Assembly (NCBI GenBank): GCA_902478865.1 | Contig: CABSNA010000094.1 | Location: 1-5,530 of the forward strand | DNA from: an uncultured Collinsella sp. | GTDB taxonomy: Bacteria; Actinomycetota; Coriobacteriia; Coriobacteriales; Coriobacteriaceae | DNA length: 5,530 nucleotides | Direction of reading: 5' to 3' | Shown here: one piece after another, positions 1 through 5,530 of the stretch | Layout: each line of letters starts with the position of its first letter | How positions within the stretch are numbered: position 1 is the first letter of the stretch | The notes under the pieces: generated by a model | Seen by the model: the letters and a program-made list of their open reading frames with translations, nothing else | The model's database searches: none | Told to the model about the DNA's origin: nothing | Made by a program: the position numbers and the translations under genes

Positions 1-2
1 GA

Positions 3-35
3 TCGTCGGCAGCGTCAGATGTGTATAAGAGACAG
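3..35 (+). other. Untrimmed Nextera/Tn5 Read 1 sequencing adapter (artefact)
   Basis: Bases 3-16 match the Nextera Read 1 tail and bases 17-35 are the exact 19-base Tn5 mosaic end (AGATGTGTATAAGAGACAG). This is library-preparation sequence at a contig edge, not biology. Bases 1-2 may be the last two bases of an index read; that part is a guess. Open reading frames crossing it are artefacts: on the minus strand the mosaic end translates as the familiar SLIHI tail, and on the plus strand as MYKRQ. Confidence 0.98.
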
Positions 36-558
36 CCCATGAGCTGCGCGACGAGCGGGCAGAAGATGCCCGCGAGCATGCCGAACCGCGCCGTGAGGAA
101 GAGCCCTGCGGGGATCATCCACGCCGCGGTCACCGTGTTGACGAGCGCGCAGAGGAGCATCGTGAGCGTGCCCGCGGCCGTGAGGCCCTGCGAGGAGAAC
201 GCCGATCCCGCGAGGTAGATGCCGAAGACCACGAGGTTCGAGAGCGTGCAGAGCGCGAGGCACCAGAGCGCCTTGGCCCACCAGGCGCGTCCGAGCGGGA
301 AGCCCAGGCCCAGAAGCCCCCGCATCCGCGTGCGAGCGTCCGCCCGCGCGACGCACGCCACCACGAGCGAGAGAGACACGGGCAGGAAGAGCGCGTACCA
401 GTAGTTCCACGCGCTGAAGATCTGCACGCCCCGGTAGGGCATCGCGCCGAGCAGCGGCATCGGCAGCGCCATGAGCACGGCCAGGCGAACCGGCGCCGCG
501 TGGCGCGACTTCAGGGCCTCGGCTCGCAGACCCGCGAGCAGGCCGCCTTTCTCGCCCG

Positions 559-562
<4 letters not shown>
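36..562 (-). CDS. Lantibiotic-protection-type ABC transporter permease (EpiE/MutE-like), C-terminus missing
   Basis: This is the membrane subunit predicted to pair with the ATPase just upstream, forming an exporter that expels lantibiotic-like peptides from the cytoplasmic membrane. The ATG at 562-560 overlaps the ATPase stop as ATGA, the usual sign of translational coupling. About 175 codons are genomic, with no stop before the frame runs into the adapter; related permeases are about 240-250 residues, so the C-terminal third is lost. The short N-terminal region is followed by hydrophobic stretches near residues 27-43, 57-72, 98-118 and 130-170. The AWNYWYALFLPVSLSL segment near residues 51-66 resembles the conserved NWWY-LLLP region of the EpiE/MutE family, and an Arg-rich cytoplasmic loop (73-81) precedes FPLGRAWWAK, as in that family. 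The subfamily assignment is by recalled similarity. The fold and pairing are firmer than the substrate. Confidence 0.8.
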
Positions 563-1287
<725 letters not shown>

Positions 1288-1294
1288 GGGTTTA

Positions 1295-1300
1295 TCCTTT
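1295..1300 (-). promoter_or_regulatory. Ribosome binding site of the ABC ATPase
   Basis: On the minus strand this reads AAAGGA, 7 nt before the ATG at 1287. It selects that start over the in-frame ATG at 1278, which would lie 16 nt away. Confidence 0.75.
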
Positions 1301-1308
1301 CTCTTCCG

Positions 1309-1341
1309 GGCGCGCGGGCCGAGTCACCGTGCCCGCGCGCC
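1309..1341 (-). promoter_or_regulatory. Perfect 11-bp GC hairpin in the exporter leader
   Basis: Left arm 1309-1319 and right arm 1331-1341 are exact reverse complements (GGCGCGCGGGC / GCCCGCGCGCC) around an 11-nt loop. On the transcribed minus strand it ends 8 nt before the AAAGGA ribosome binding site. No T-run follows on either strand, so it is not a standard intrinsic terminator. It could be an mRNA leader structure controlling translation or an operator for a dimeric regulator; the sequence does not decide between them. Confidence 0.5.
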
Positions 1342-1497
1342 TTACCTTTCGGGTTCACCATCCATGGTGGGGCGCGTTTCTAACGAAGCCATAACGGCCG
1401 TTGGGTTCTTTTGGCGCCAACCCTTCTCGACCCGCACATCATGATTAATTTGCTTAAGGCAACAACTTTCCCGATCGATGTAATCACCGAATCAAAA

Positions 1498-1556
1498 CGT
1501 GTACATCACCCTCCAAAACCGACATTTTTCGGCATGTTTGGAGGCTGATGTACACG
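1498..1556. repeat. Large imperfect inverted repeat (59 nt)
   Basis: The outer arms 1498-1508 (CGTGTACATCA) and 1546-1556 (TGATGTACACG) are perfect reverse complements. After one C-C mismatch the pairing continues for 8 bp (1510-1517 with 1537-1544), then, past an asymmetric bulge, for 4 bp (1519-1522 with 1529-1532) closing a 6-nt loop: 23 pairs in all. There is no T-run on the plus-strand side; on the minus-strand side only TTTT follows. It sits about 60 nt upstream of the rightward promoter, so it is more likely a protein-binding dyad, a small mobile remnant or a structured RNA than a terminator for a known gene. Confidence 0.8.
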
Positions 1557-1618
1557 AATGTGAAATCCACCGCCGCCCAAAAGCGCCTTCCTCATGTCTG
1601 GACTCTCTATGCTTACGC

Positions 1619-1647
1619 TGGATAGACATCGCCGGAACGGGTATAGT
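1619..1647 (+). promoter_or_regulatory. Sigma-A-type promoter for the rightward operon
   Basis: The -35 TGGATA (1619-1624, four of six consensus bases) and -10 TATAGT (1642-1647, five of six) are separated by an ideal 17 bp. A start about 7 nt downstream would give a leader of roughly 30 nt before the GTG at 1684. Its position argues against in-frame start codons further upstream, such as the ATG at 1594. Confidence 0.65.
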
Positions 1648-1672
1648 AGCGAAAGTTTTGTCGTTAACCAGC

Positions 1673-1679
1673 GGGGGAG
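1673..1679 (+). promoter_or_regulatory. Ribosome binding site deciding the GTG start at 1684
   Basis: GGGGGAG lies 4 nt before the GTG at 1684. No comparable site precedes the upstream in-frame ATGs at 1594 or 1609, which also lie before the predicted promoter. Confidence 0.65.
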
Positions 1680-1683
1680 TCCT

Positions 1684-2388
1684 GTGGGCATCAAAAAGAA
1701 GATCAAAAAGGAGCTTATCGGCACTTCCGATTACCCGTCGAATAAGATCTTTACGATCTCCAATTTCATCACCTTTACGCGCCTGATCCTCACCCTGGTA
1801 TTTCTGTACCTGTTTGTGACGGATAACAACCGCGTCATCGCCATCGTTATCTACGCCGTTGCCGCCTCTACCGACTGGATGGACGGTCAGATCGCCCGCA
1901 TGACCAAGACGGTCTCGTGGCTCGGCAAAGTCATGGATCCCATTTGTGACCGTGCGCTGCTGTTCACCGGCGTACTTGGGCTGGTGGTCCGCGGAGAGCT
2001 GCCCATCTGGGTCTGCGTGCTCATTATTGGCCGCGACATCTATCTGGGCATCGGCACGCTTATCGTTCGTCATTATCACCGTCGCCCCATCGATGTCGTC
2101 TTTCCCGGAAAGATTGCCACTGCACTGCTCATGACCGGCTTCTCGCTCATGCTGCTCGGGTTCCCCGTTATTGACGGCCTGCATCTTTTACCTTCAACCC
2201 TTACGGCCTTCCCGGGCCTCAACGGAAGCTCGGTGCCCCTCGGCATCTTCTTTGTGTACGGCGGCGTGATCTTCTCCATGCTCACGGCTGTCATCTATTC
2301 CATTAAGGGCGGAGTGGCCATTAAACAGGCTCTCGCGCATCCCGAGGACGAGGACATCGACTTTCTGAACCCTGAAATCGAAGACTGA
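1684..2388 (+). CDS. CDP-alcohol phosphatidyltransferase family protein (PgsA2-like)
   Basis: An integral membrane enzyme of 234 residues that transfers a phosphatidyl group from a CDP-activated lipid to an alcohol, a step in phospholipid synthesis. The full family motif is present: D64-x2-D67-G68-x2-A71-R72-x8-G81-x3-D85-x3-D89, which binds the metal and CDP. A Lys-rich N-terminus (KKKIKK) is followed by hydrophobic segments around residues 33-46, 51-63, 90-112 and, later, about 138-152 and 174-198; the tail is acidic. The FPGKIATALL segment after the third region resembles the HFLGKAAT region of mycobacterial Rv1822 (PgsA2). The acceptor alcohol cannot be read from sequence; glycerol-3-phosphate is the default guess for PgsA relatives, and a cardiolipin-type reaction is also possible. 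It is the first gene of the rightward cluster, directly after a good promoter. The GTG start is chosen from the ribosome binding site and promoter position. Confidence 0.9.
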   Translation: MGIKKKIKKELIGTSDYPSNKIFTISNFITFTRLILTLVFLYLFVTDNNRVIAIVIYAVAASTDWMDGQIARMTKTVSWLGKVMDPICDRALLFTGVLGLVVRGELPIWVCVLIIGRDIYLGIGTLIVRHYHRRPIDVVFPGKIATALLMTGFSLMLLGFPVIDGLHLLPSTLTAFPGLNGSSVPLGIFFVYGGVIFSMLTAVIYSIKGGVAIKQALAHPEDEDIDFLNPEIED

Positions 2389-2398
2389 TTCGTTGGGG

Positions 2399-2404
2399 TA
2401 TGAT
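2399..2404 (+). promoter_or_regulatory. Possible internal promoter -10 element before the FHA gene
   Basis: TATGAT matches five of six -10 consensus bases and lies 51 nt before the FHA start, in the largest gap of the cluster (66 nt). No good -35 is seen at 16-18 bp spacing, so this is weak; read-through from 1619-1647 is enough to explain expression. Confidence 0.25.
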
Positions 2405-2444
2405 TACGTACGGTTCATTATTTGCGGCACGTCCGCGATAAGTT

Positions 2445-2449
2445 AGGGG
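2445..2449 (+). promoter_or_regulatory. Ribosome binding site deciding the ATG start at 2455
   Basis: AGGGG ends 5 nt before the ATG at 2455. The longer in-frame reading from a TTG at 2422 has no such site and would put a small hairpin (GCGG/CCGC, 2424-2436) inside the coding sequence. Confidence 0.6.
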
Positions 2450-2454
2450 TTGTC

Positions 2455-2889
2455 ATGGACAACATGGTTAATAATATGCCTCAGAATGATAAGACTGCTG
2501 ACGCTACCTGCGTATTCCGCGTGCCTTCAAGCGACGTCACCGTTCCCGACCTCATGGCCAACGTGCGCATCACCGCCCCCGTTCTGTCCATCGTCAAGGG
2601 TCCGCAGACTGGTGCCGCCTTTGAGCTCGAGGACGACGTGACCACCATCGGCCGCGATCCTGCGAACGGCATCTTCCTCAATGACATGACCGTTTCGCGC
2701 AGCCACGCGCGCATTATTCGCGAGGGCCTCGTCGCTCGCATCGAGGATCTGGGTTCGCTCAATGGCACCTGGGTCGACGGTGCCATCGTCAACGCGGCCC
2801 CGCTGCACGACGGTTCTTCCGTCCAGATCGGTACGTTTACGCTCATCTACCACGAGAGCACGCCGGAGCGCATCGAAACCGGTGAGTAG
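2455..2889 (+). CDS. Small FHA-domain protein, GarA/OdhI-like
   Basis: A 144-residue cytoplasmic phosphothreonine-binding protein. The FHA domain covers about residues 43-133 with its hallmark residues: G66-R67, S81-R-S-H84, the DLGSLNGTWV stretch with N103-G104, and DGSSVQIG near the end. It follows a flexible N-terminus containing D16-A-T-C-V-F-R22, which lines up with the ETTSVFR phosphorylation motif of mycobacterial GarA and corynebacterial OdhI. In those proteins a phosphorylated N-terminal Thr folds back onto the protein's own FHA domain and switches off binding to metabolic enzymes such as 2-oxoglutarate dehydrogenase. Here Thr18 occupies the second Thr position, while the first is Ala. 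The neighbouring MerR gene, 3 nt downstream, matches the GarA-Rv1828 and OdhI-FtsR order. The FHA fold is certain. The GarA-type switch is an inference from motif and context. Confidence 0.92.
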   Translation: MDNMVNNMPQNDKTADATCVFRVPSSDVTVPDLMANVRITAPVLSIVKGPQTGAAFELEDDVTTIGRDPANGIFLNDMTVSRSHARIIREGLVARIEDLGSLNGTWVDGAIVNAAPLHDGSSVQIGTFTLIYHESTPERIETGE

Positions 2890-2892
2890 GGC

Positions 2893-3771
2893 ATGGCCGA
2901 ACGCAACTATCTGAGTATCGGCCAAGTCGTCAACCTACTTCGAGGCGCATACCCCGATCTTTCGAACTCAAAAATTAGATTTCTAGAGGATGAGGGGCTC
3001 ATTACCCCTCATCGTACGCCTAAGGGATACCGTCAGTACTCTAAGGAGGACGTTGATCGCCTGGAGGTCATTCTGCACTTGCAGAAGACCCGCTACATGC
3101 CGCTCAACGTGATTAAGCAGCGCTTGGAAAACGCCACGGACCTGTCAACGCTCGCCTACGAGGTGGGCTTGCTGTCCGATGTTCCGCTCAAGACGGAGCC
3201 CAAGGAGACTAAGCAAAAGCTGCATCCCATCGAGACCATTCCCGATATGCTGGGCGTCGAGATTTCGTTTATCCGCTCGCTCGCCGAGAACGACCTCATT
3301 CGCATCATCAAGAGTCCGCAGAATCGTGAGCTCGTCGATGGTCGCGATTTTCCAATCATCCGCTACTGCTCCGAGCTGTCACGCTTCCATATCGAGCCCC
3401 GCAACCTGCGTCAGTACGTGTCTTCCGCCAACCGCGAGTCCTCGATGTTTGAGCAGGTGCTCGTGAGCATGCTCGGCATGGATACCTCCGATGACGAGCG
3501 CGACGCCAAGCTCGAGCGTGCGTTTAAGAAGCTTCACGACCTGACCGAGGGTGTGCACACTGCGCTGCTCAAGAACCGCGTTTTTGAGTCGCTCAATGCC
3601 GTGGTCGAGGACGCCGACATCGATGCACTCGATGAGGAGATCACTCGCTCCGAGTCCACCAAAGCCAAAAACGAAGAGATAGCCACGCCGGCTTCGCACG
3701 AGGATTCTCTCGTAAAGCCGCTCAAGGTCGTCGCCCCTTCGCACTCCGGCACCGCCACGGCGGGCAAATAA
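2893..3771 (+). CDS. ftsR: MerR-family transcriptional regulator, FtsR/Rv1828-like
   Basis: A 292-residue DNA-binding regulator. The N-terminal winged-helix MerR domain occupies about residues 7-80: LSIGQVVNLLR, then SKIRFLEDEGLITPHR, then GYRQYSKEDVDRL and a helix ending in MPLNVIKQRLE. The spacing and wording (KIRFLE-EGL-TP-R---GYR) closely resemble Rv1828 of M. tuberculosis and FtsR of Corynebacterium glutamicum, where FtsR activates ftsZ. The central part (about 105-240) also resembles those proteins, for example IEPRNLRQY----NRES. No metal-binding cysteines of the classical MerR kind are seen. The last 40 or so residues are a polar, probably disordered tail. It starts 3 nt after the FHA stop, with GGTGAG inside the end of the FHA gene serving as ribosome binding site, so the two are almost surely cotranslated. 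Its role in division here is inferred from the family. Confidence 0.9.
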   Translation: MAERNYLSIGQVVNLLRGAYPDLSNSKIRFLEDEGLITPHRTPKGYRQYSKEDVDRLEVILHLQKTRYMPLNVIKQRLENATDLSTLAYEVGLLSDVPLKTEPKETKQKLHPIETIPDMLGVEISFIRSLAENDLIRIIKSPQNRELVDGRDFPIIRYCSELSRFHIEPRNLRQYVSSANRESSMFEQVLVSMLGMDTSDDERDAKLERAFKKLHDLTEGVHTALLKNRVFESLNAVVEDADIDALDEEITRSESTKAKNEEIATPASHEDSLVKPLKVVAPSHSGTATAGK

Positions 3772-3798
3772 CCGCTGCCGCTTATCCGGCAACCCATT

Positions 3799-3804
3799 GA
3801 AAGG
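3799..3804 (+). promoter_or_regulatory. Ribosome binding site deciding the apt start at 3812
   Basis: GAAAGG lies 7 nt before the ATG at 3812. The in-frame TTG at 3797 overlaps this site and adds only five atypical residues, so it is rejected as start. Confidence 0.75.
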
Positions 3805-3811
3805 TCATGCA

Positions 3812-4342
3812 ATGTACGACTTCGAATCTCAAATCGTCGACATCCCCGACTATCCCGAGCCCGGAGTCATCTTTAAAGACATCACGCCGCTCTTTGGCAA
3901 TCCCGAGGCCCTGAAGGCCATGGTGGATGCCCTGGCCGATCATTTTGCCGATATGGGCATTACCAAGGTTGTAGGACCCGAAGCCCGCGGCTTTATGGTC
4001 GGTGTGCCCGTGGCCGTCGCGCTGGGTGCCGGCTTTGTTCCCGCACGTAAACCGGGCAAGCTGCCGCGCGAGACCGTAAGCCAGAGCTACGAGCTCGAGT
4101 ACGGCACCGATTCAATTGAGATCCATGCCGACGCTATCAGCTCTAAAGATACCGTGTTGATTCTGGACGACTTGGTCGCGACGGGCGGAACCGTCGAGGC
4201 AACAGGTAAACTGGTGCGAGATATGGGCGCAAAGCTTATCGGTTACGGTTGTATACTTGAGCTTGCGTTTCTCAACCCGCGCGAGAAGCTCACGCCGTCT
4301 GATGACGATGTGGAGCTCTTTAGCCTGGTGACGGTAAACTAG
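3812..4342 (+). CDS. apt: Adenine phosphoribosyltransferase
   Basis: A cytoplasmic purine-salvage enzyme making AMP and pyrophosphate from adenine and PRPP. The 176-residue length is normal for the family. The N-terminal DIPDYPEPGVIFKDITPL, the GPEARGF loop, the RKPGKLPRE flexible loop and the PRPP-binding motif VLILDDLVATGGT (two consecutive Asp followed by ATGGT) are all intact. The ATG at 3812 is used because GAAAGG lies 7 nt upstream. It lies 41 nt after the MerR regulator's stop and 32 nt before the cell-wall hydrolase, with no terminator on either side, so it probably shares their transcript. It has no evident functional tie to the envelope genes around it. In some other bacteria apt sits near relA/spoT, which is not seen here. 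Confidence 0.97.
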   Translation: MYDFESQIVDIPDYPEPGVIFKDITPLFGNPEALKAMVDALADHFADMGITKVVGPEARGFMVGVPVAVALGAGFVPARKPGKLPRETVSQSYELEYGTDSIEIHADAISSKDTVLILDDLVATGGTVEATGKLVRDMGAKLIGYGCILELAFLNPREKLTPSDDDVELFSLVTVN

Positions 4343-4360
4343 CCGTTACCCTTAGTTACT

Positions 4361-4370
4361 GGAAAGGAAG
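4361..4370 (+). promoter_or_regulatory. Ribosome binding site of the NlpC/P60 gene
   Basis: The purine-rich GGAAAGGAAG ends 4 nt before the ATG at 4375; its AAGGA core is the strongest such site in the window, in keeping with an abundant secreted protein. Confidence 0.75.
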
Positions 4371-4374
4371 CTAC

Positions 4375-5493
4375 ATGCGCACAGCAAACACGCACAAAAA
4401 CATGGCACGCTGCGCTGCTACGGCAACCCTCGCTTGTGTTTTGGGCTTGGGCCTCGCGGCTCCTGCCTACGCCGATACCGCATCCGACCTTGCCGCTGCT
4501 CGTACGAAACTCGAGCAGATCGGCACCCAAACCCAGCAGATTTACGATGAGCTTGCCACGCAGACGCAGGCGCTCGATCAGACTGCCGGCGAGATCACGC
4601 AAAAGCAGCAGGAGATCGCCGATGGTCAGGCCAAGCTCTCGACCTATGTCGCCGGCGAGTACAAAACCGGCGGTCTGAGCCTGCTTCAGGTTTTGACGGG
4701 TGTCGATGATCTGAGCGATATGCTCAACCGTCTGTTCTACTACGGCAAAGTTTCCGATAAGCAGGCTCAGACCATTCAAGAGGTAAAGGAGCTTAAGCAG
4801 CAGCTAACCGATAAACAGGCCGAGCAGGAGAAGAACGTCGCCACCACGCAAAAGAAGGTCGACGAGCTTAACGCCCAGCAGGCTGAAGCCCAGAACGTCG
4901 TAAACTCCCTGGATTCGCAGCTGCAGGCCGAGCTTGCCGCCGAGGCCAATGCCGCGCTGCAGGCCGGCATCAATGCCAGCACTGCCGAGAAGGCCACGGT
5001 GAGCAACGAGACTGCCGGTACGACCGAGAACACCAACAACGGTGGTCAGACCAGCAATAACAACCAGGGCGGCAACACTCCGGCTCCTACGCCGACACCC
5101 GCTCCGACGCCGCAGCCCTCCACGCCTGCTCCGGCTCCGACGCCTTCTGCTCCGAGCCAGTCCGTCGATGGCGGTTCCGTTGTTTCGCGCGCCTACAGCA
5201 AGCTTGGTTGCGCTTATTCCTGGGGCGGAATTGGTCCGAACAGCTTCGACTGCTCTGGTTTTGTTAGCTATTGCCTCACTGGTCGCTATTGCCGCCTCGG
5301 CACCACGGGTACCTTTATGGGCTGGACGCGTGTGTCCGATCCGCAGCCCGGTGACGTTGTGGTCAACTCGTACCACACCGGCATTTACATCGGTGGTGGT
5401 CAGATGATTCATGCTTCCGACTACAATACGGGTGTTATCATCAGCTCCGTTGCCGCCGGCATGAACAACAACTATATCTTCGTGCGTTACTAA
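4375..5493 (+). CDS. Secreted coiled-coil NlpC/P60 peptidoglycan endopeptidase (CwlO/RipC architecture)
   Basis: A 372-residue secreted cell-wall hydrolase. Residues 1-33 form a signal peptide: Arg/Lys-containing start, hydrophobic LACVLGLGLAA, and an AYA cleavage site before D34. Residues about 36-195 are rich in Gln, Glu, Lys and Ala with heptad character, an extended coiled coil. A low-complexity linker follows, first Asn/Gln/Thr/Gly-rich, then Pro-Ala-Thr (236-260). The NlpC/P60 domain fills about 266-372 with the catalytic set Cys293 (FDCSGFV), His334 (YHTGIYIGG) and His346 (MIHAS). Such enzymes cut stem peptides, typically the gamma-D-Glu to diamino acid bond. The coiled-coil plus NlpC/P60 layout is that of CwlO, RipC and PcsB, which FtsEX activates, so a similar dependence is plausible but not shown. 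No LysM or LPXTG anchor is present. The domain carries three cysteines besides the catalytic one. Confidence 0.93.
   Translation: MRTANTHKNMARCAATATLACVLGLGLAAPAYADTASDLAAARTKLEQIGTQTQQIYDELATQTQALDQTAGEITQKQQEIADGQAKLSTYVAGEYKTGGLSLLQVLTGVDDLSDMLNRLFYYGKVSDKQAQTIQEVKELKQQLTDKQAEQEKNVATTQKKVDELNAQQAEAQNVVNSLDSQLQAELAAEANAALQAGINASTAEKATVSNETAGTTENTNNGGQTSNNNQGGNTPAPTPTPAPTPQPSTPAPAPTPSAPSQSVDGGSVVSRAYSKLGCAYSWGGIGPNSFDCSGFVSYCLTGRYCRLGTTGTFMGWTRVSDPQPGDVVVNSYHTGIYIGGGQMIHASDYNTGVIISSVAAGMNNNYIFVRY
5080..5154 (+). repeat. Pro/Ala/Thr low-complexity linker repeat
   Basis: Twenty-five codons (residues 236-260 of the hydrolase) encode repeating PAPTPTP-like units, with variants of GCTCCGACGCC recurring at the DNA level. 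It probably forms a stiff spacer that carries the catalytic domain through the wall. Such repeats are prone to length variation between strains. Confidence 0.7.
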
Positions 5494-5530
5494 GTCATCT
5501 TACACAGCGTGTGAATGTGGACCTCGTGGC
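5494..5530. other. Downstream flank, no supported feature
   Basis: Thirty-seven bases follow the hydrolase stop. A weak dyad (TTACAC-AGC-GTGTGA, one G-T pair) has no T-run after it, so I do not call a terminator. The window ends before any new gene is visible. Confidence 0.4.

Larger units (their letters stand above)
1288..1683. other. Divergent intergenic region, dyad-rich, no gene
   Basis: I see no supportable gene here. Going left to right it holds the exporter's ribosome binding site and GC hairpin, a small dyad CACCAT-CC-ATGGTG (1356-1369), two perfect 10-bp palindromes, AACGGCCGTT (1393-1402) and TTGGCGCCAA (1411-1420), an AT-richer stretch at about 1440-1500, a large palindrome (1498-1556), and the rightward promoter. 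I found no convincing -35/-10 pair for the leftward exporter operon; its promoter presumably lies at about 1345-1480. Base composition changes from very GC-rich (left) to moderately GC-rich (right) across this stretch. Confidence 0.7.

Noticed and set aside
15..410. Minus-strand reading frame ending in SLIHI
   Set aside because: It is the well-known adapter artefact tail, and the frame is not that of the permease, whose hydrophobic protein starts at the ATGA overlap at 562.
1498..1560. Intrinsic terminator at the large palindrome
   Set aside because: No T-run follows on the plus strand and no leftward gene would end here; the loop T-stretch is inside the hairpin.
1594..1683. Longer N-terminus for the phosphatidyltransferase from the ATG at 1594
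   Set aside because: The extension spans the predicted promoter, lacks a ribosome binding site and is unlike the family N-terminus; the GTG at 1684 has GGGGGAG upstream.
1492..2184. Minus-strand open frame opposite the phosphatidyltransferase
   Set aside because: The opposite strand carries the complete CDP-alcohol phosphatidyltransferase motif, and this frame gives a low-complexity hydrophilic protein with no recognisable domain.
4375..4440. Lipoprotein signal (lipobox at Cys21) in the NlpC/P60 protein
   Set aside because: TLAC lacks the required Leu/Val/Ile at the first lipobox position and the hydrophobic core continues past it; the AYA site before D34 is a normal signal peptidase I site.

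Overview
The window reads as a contig end from a Gram-positive actinobacterium, most likely a gut member of the Coriobacteriia such as Collinsella. The genus is an inference from GC-rich coding with strong GGA/AAGG-type ribosome binding sites, a PgsA2-like / GarA-like FHA / FtsR-like MerR gene order known from Actinobacteria, and the look of the proteins. The sequence cannot prove it. Bases 3-35 are not genomic: they are the Nextera (Tn5) Read 1 adapter, including the 19-base mosaic end, left untrimmed. Genomic sequence starts at 36.

Left part (36-1287, minus strand). Two genes overlap by ATGA. They encode the ATPase and a membrane subunit of an ABC exporter of the lantibiotic/bacitracin self-protection type (EpiF/MutF/BcrA with EpiE/MutE). 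The permease runs off the contig into the adapter, so its C-terminus and anything downstream (often a second permease, sometimes a two-component system) are missing. This part is visibly more GC-rich than the rest. The exporter leader contains a perfect 11-bp GC hairpin.

Divergent intergenic region (1288-1683). It is AT-richer in the middle and full of dyads: two 10-bp palindromes and a striking 59-nt imperfect palindrome at 1498-1556. A good sigma-A-type promoter (1619-1647) faces right.

Right part (1684-5493, plus strand). Five closely spaced genes have gaps of 66, 3, 40 and 32 nt and no obvious terminator between them. In order they are a CDP-alcohol phosphatidyltransferase (phospholipid head-group transfer), a small FHA protein resembling GarA/OdhI, a MerR-type regulator resembling Rv1828/FtsR, adenine phosphoribosyltransferase (purine salvage), and a secreted coiled-coil NlpC/P60 peptidoglycan hydrolase of the CwlO/RipC architecture. 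The common theme is membrane and cell-wall growth, with a phosphorylation-sensing switch and a possible division regulator; apt is the metabolic outlier. The first three match the Mycobacterium tuberculosis Rv1822...Rv1827-Rv1828 neighbourhood, although intervening mycobacterial genes such as gcvH are absent here. The last 37 bases hold no gene I can support.
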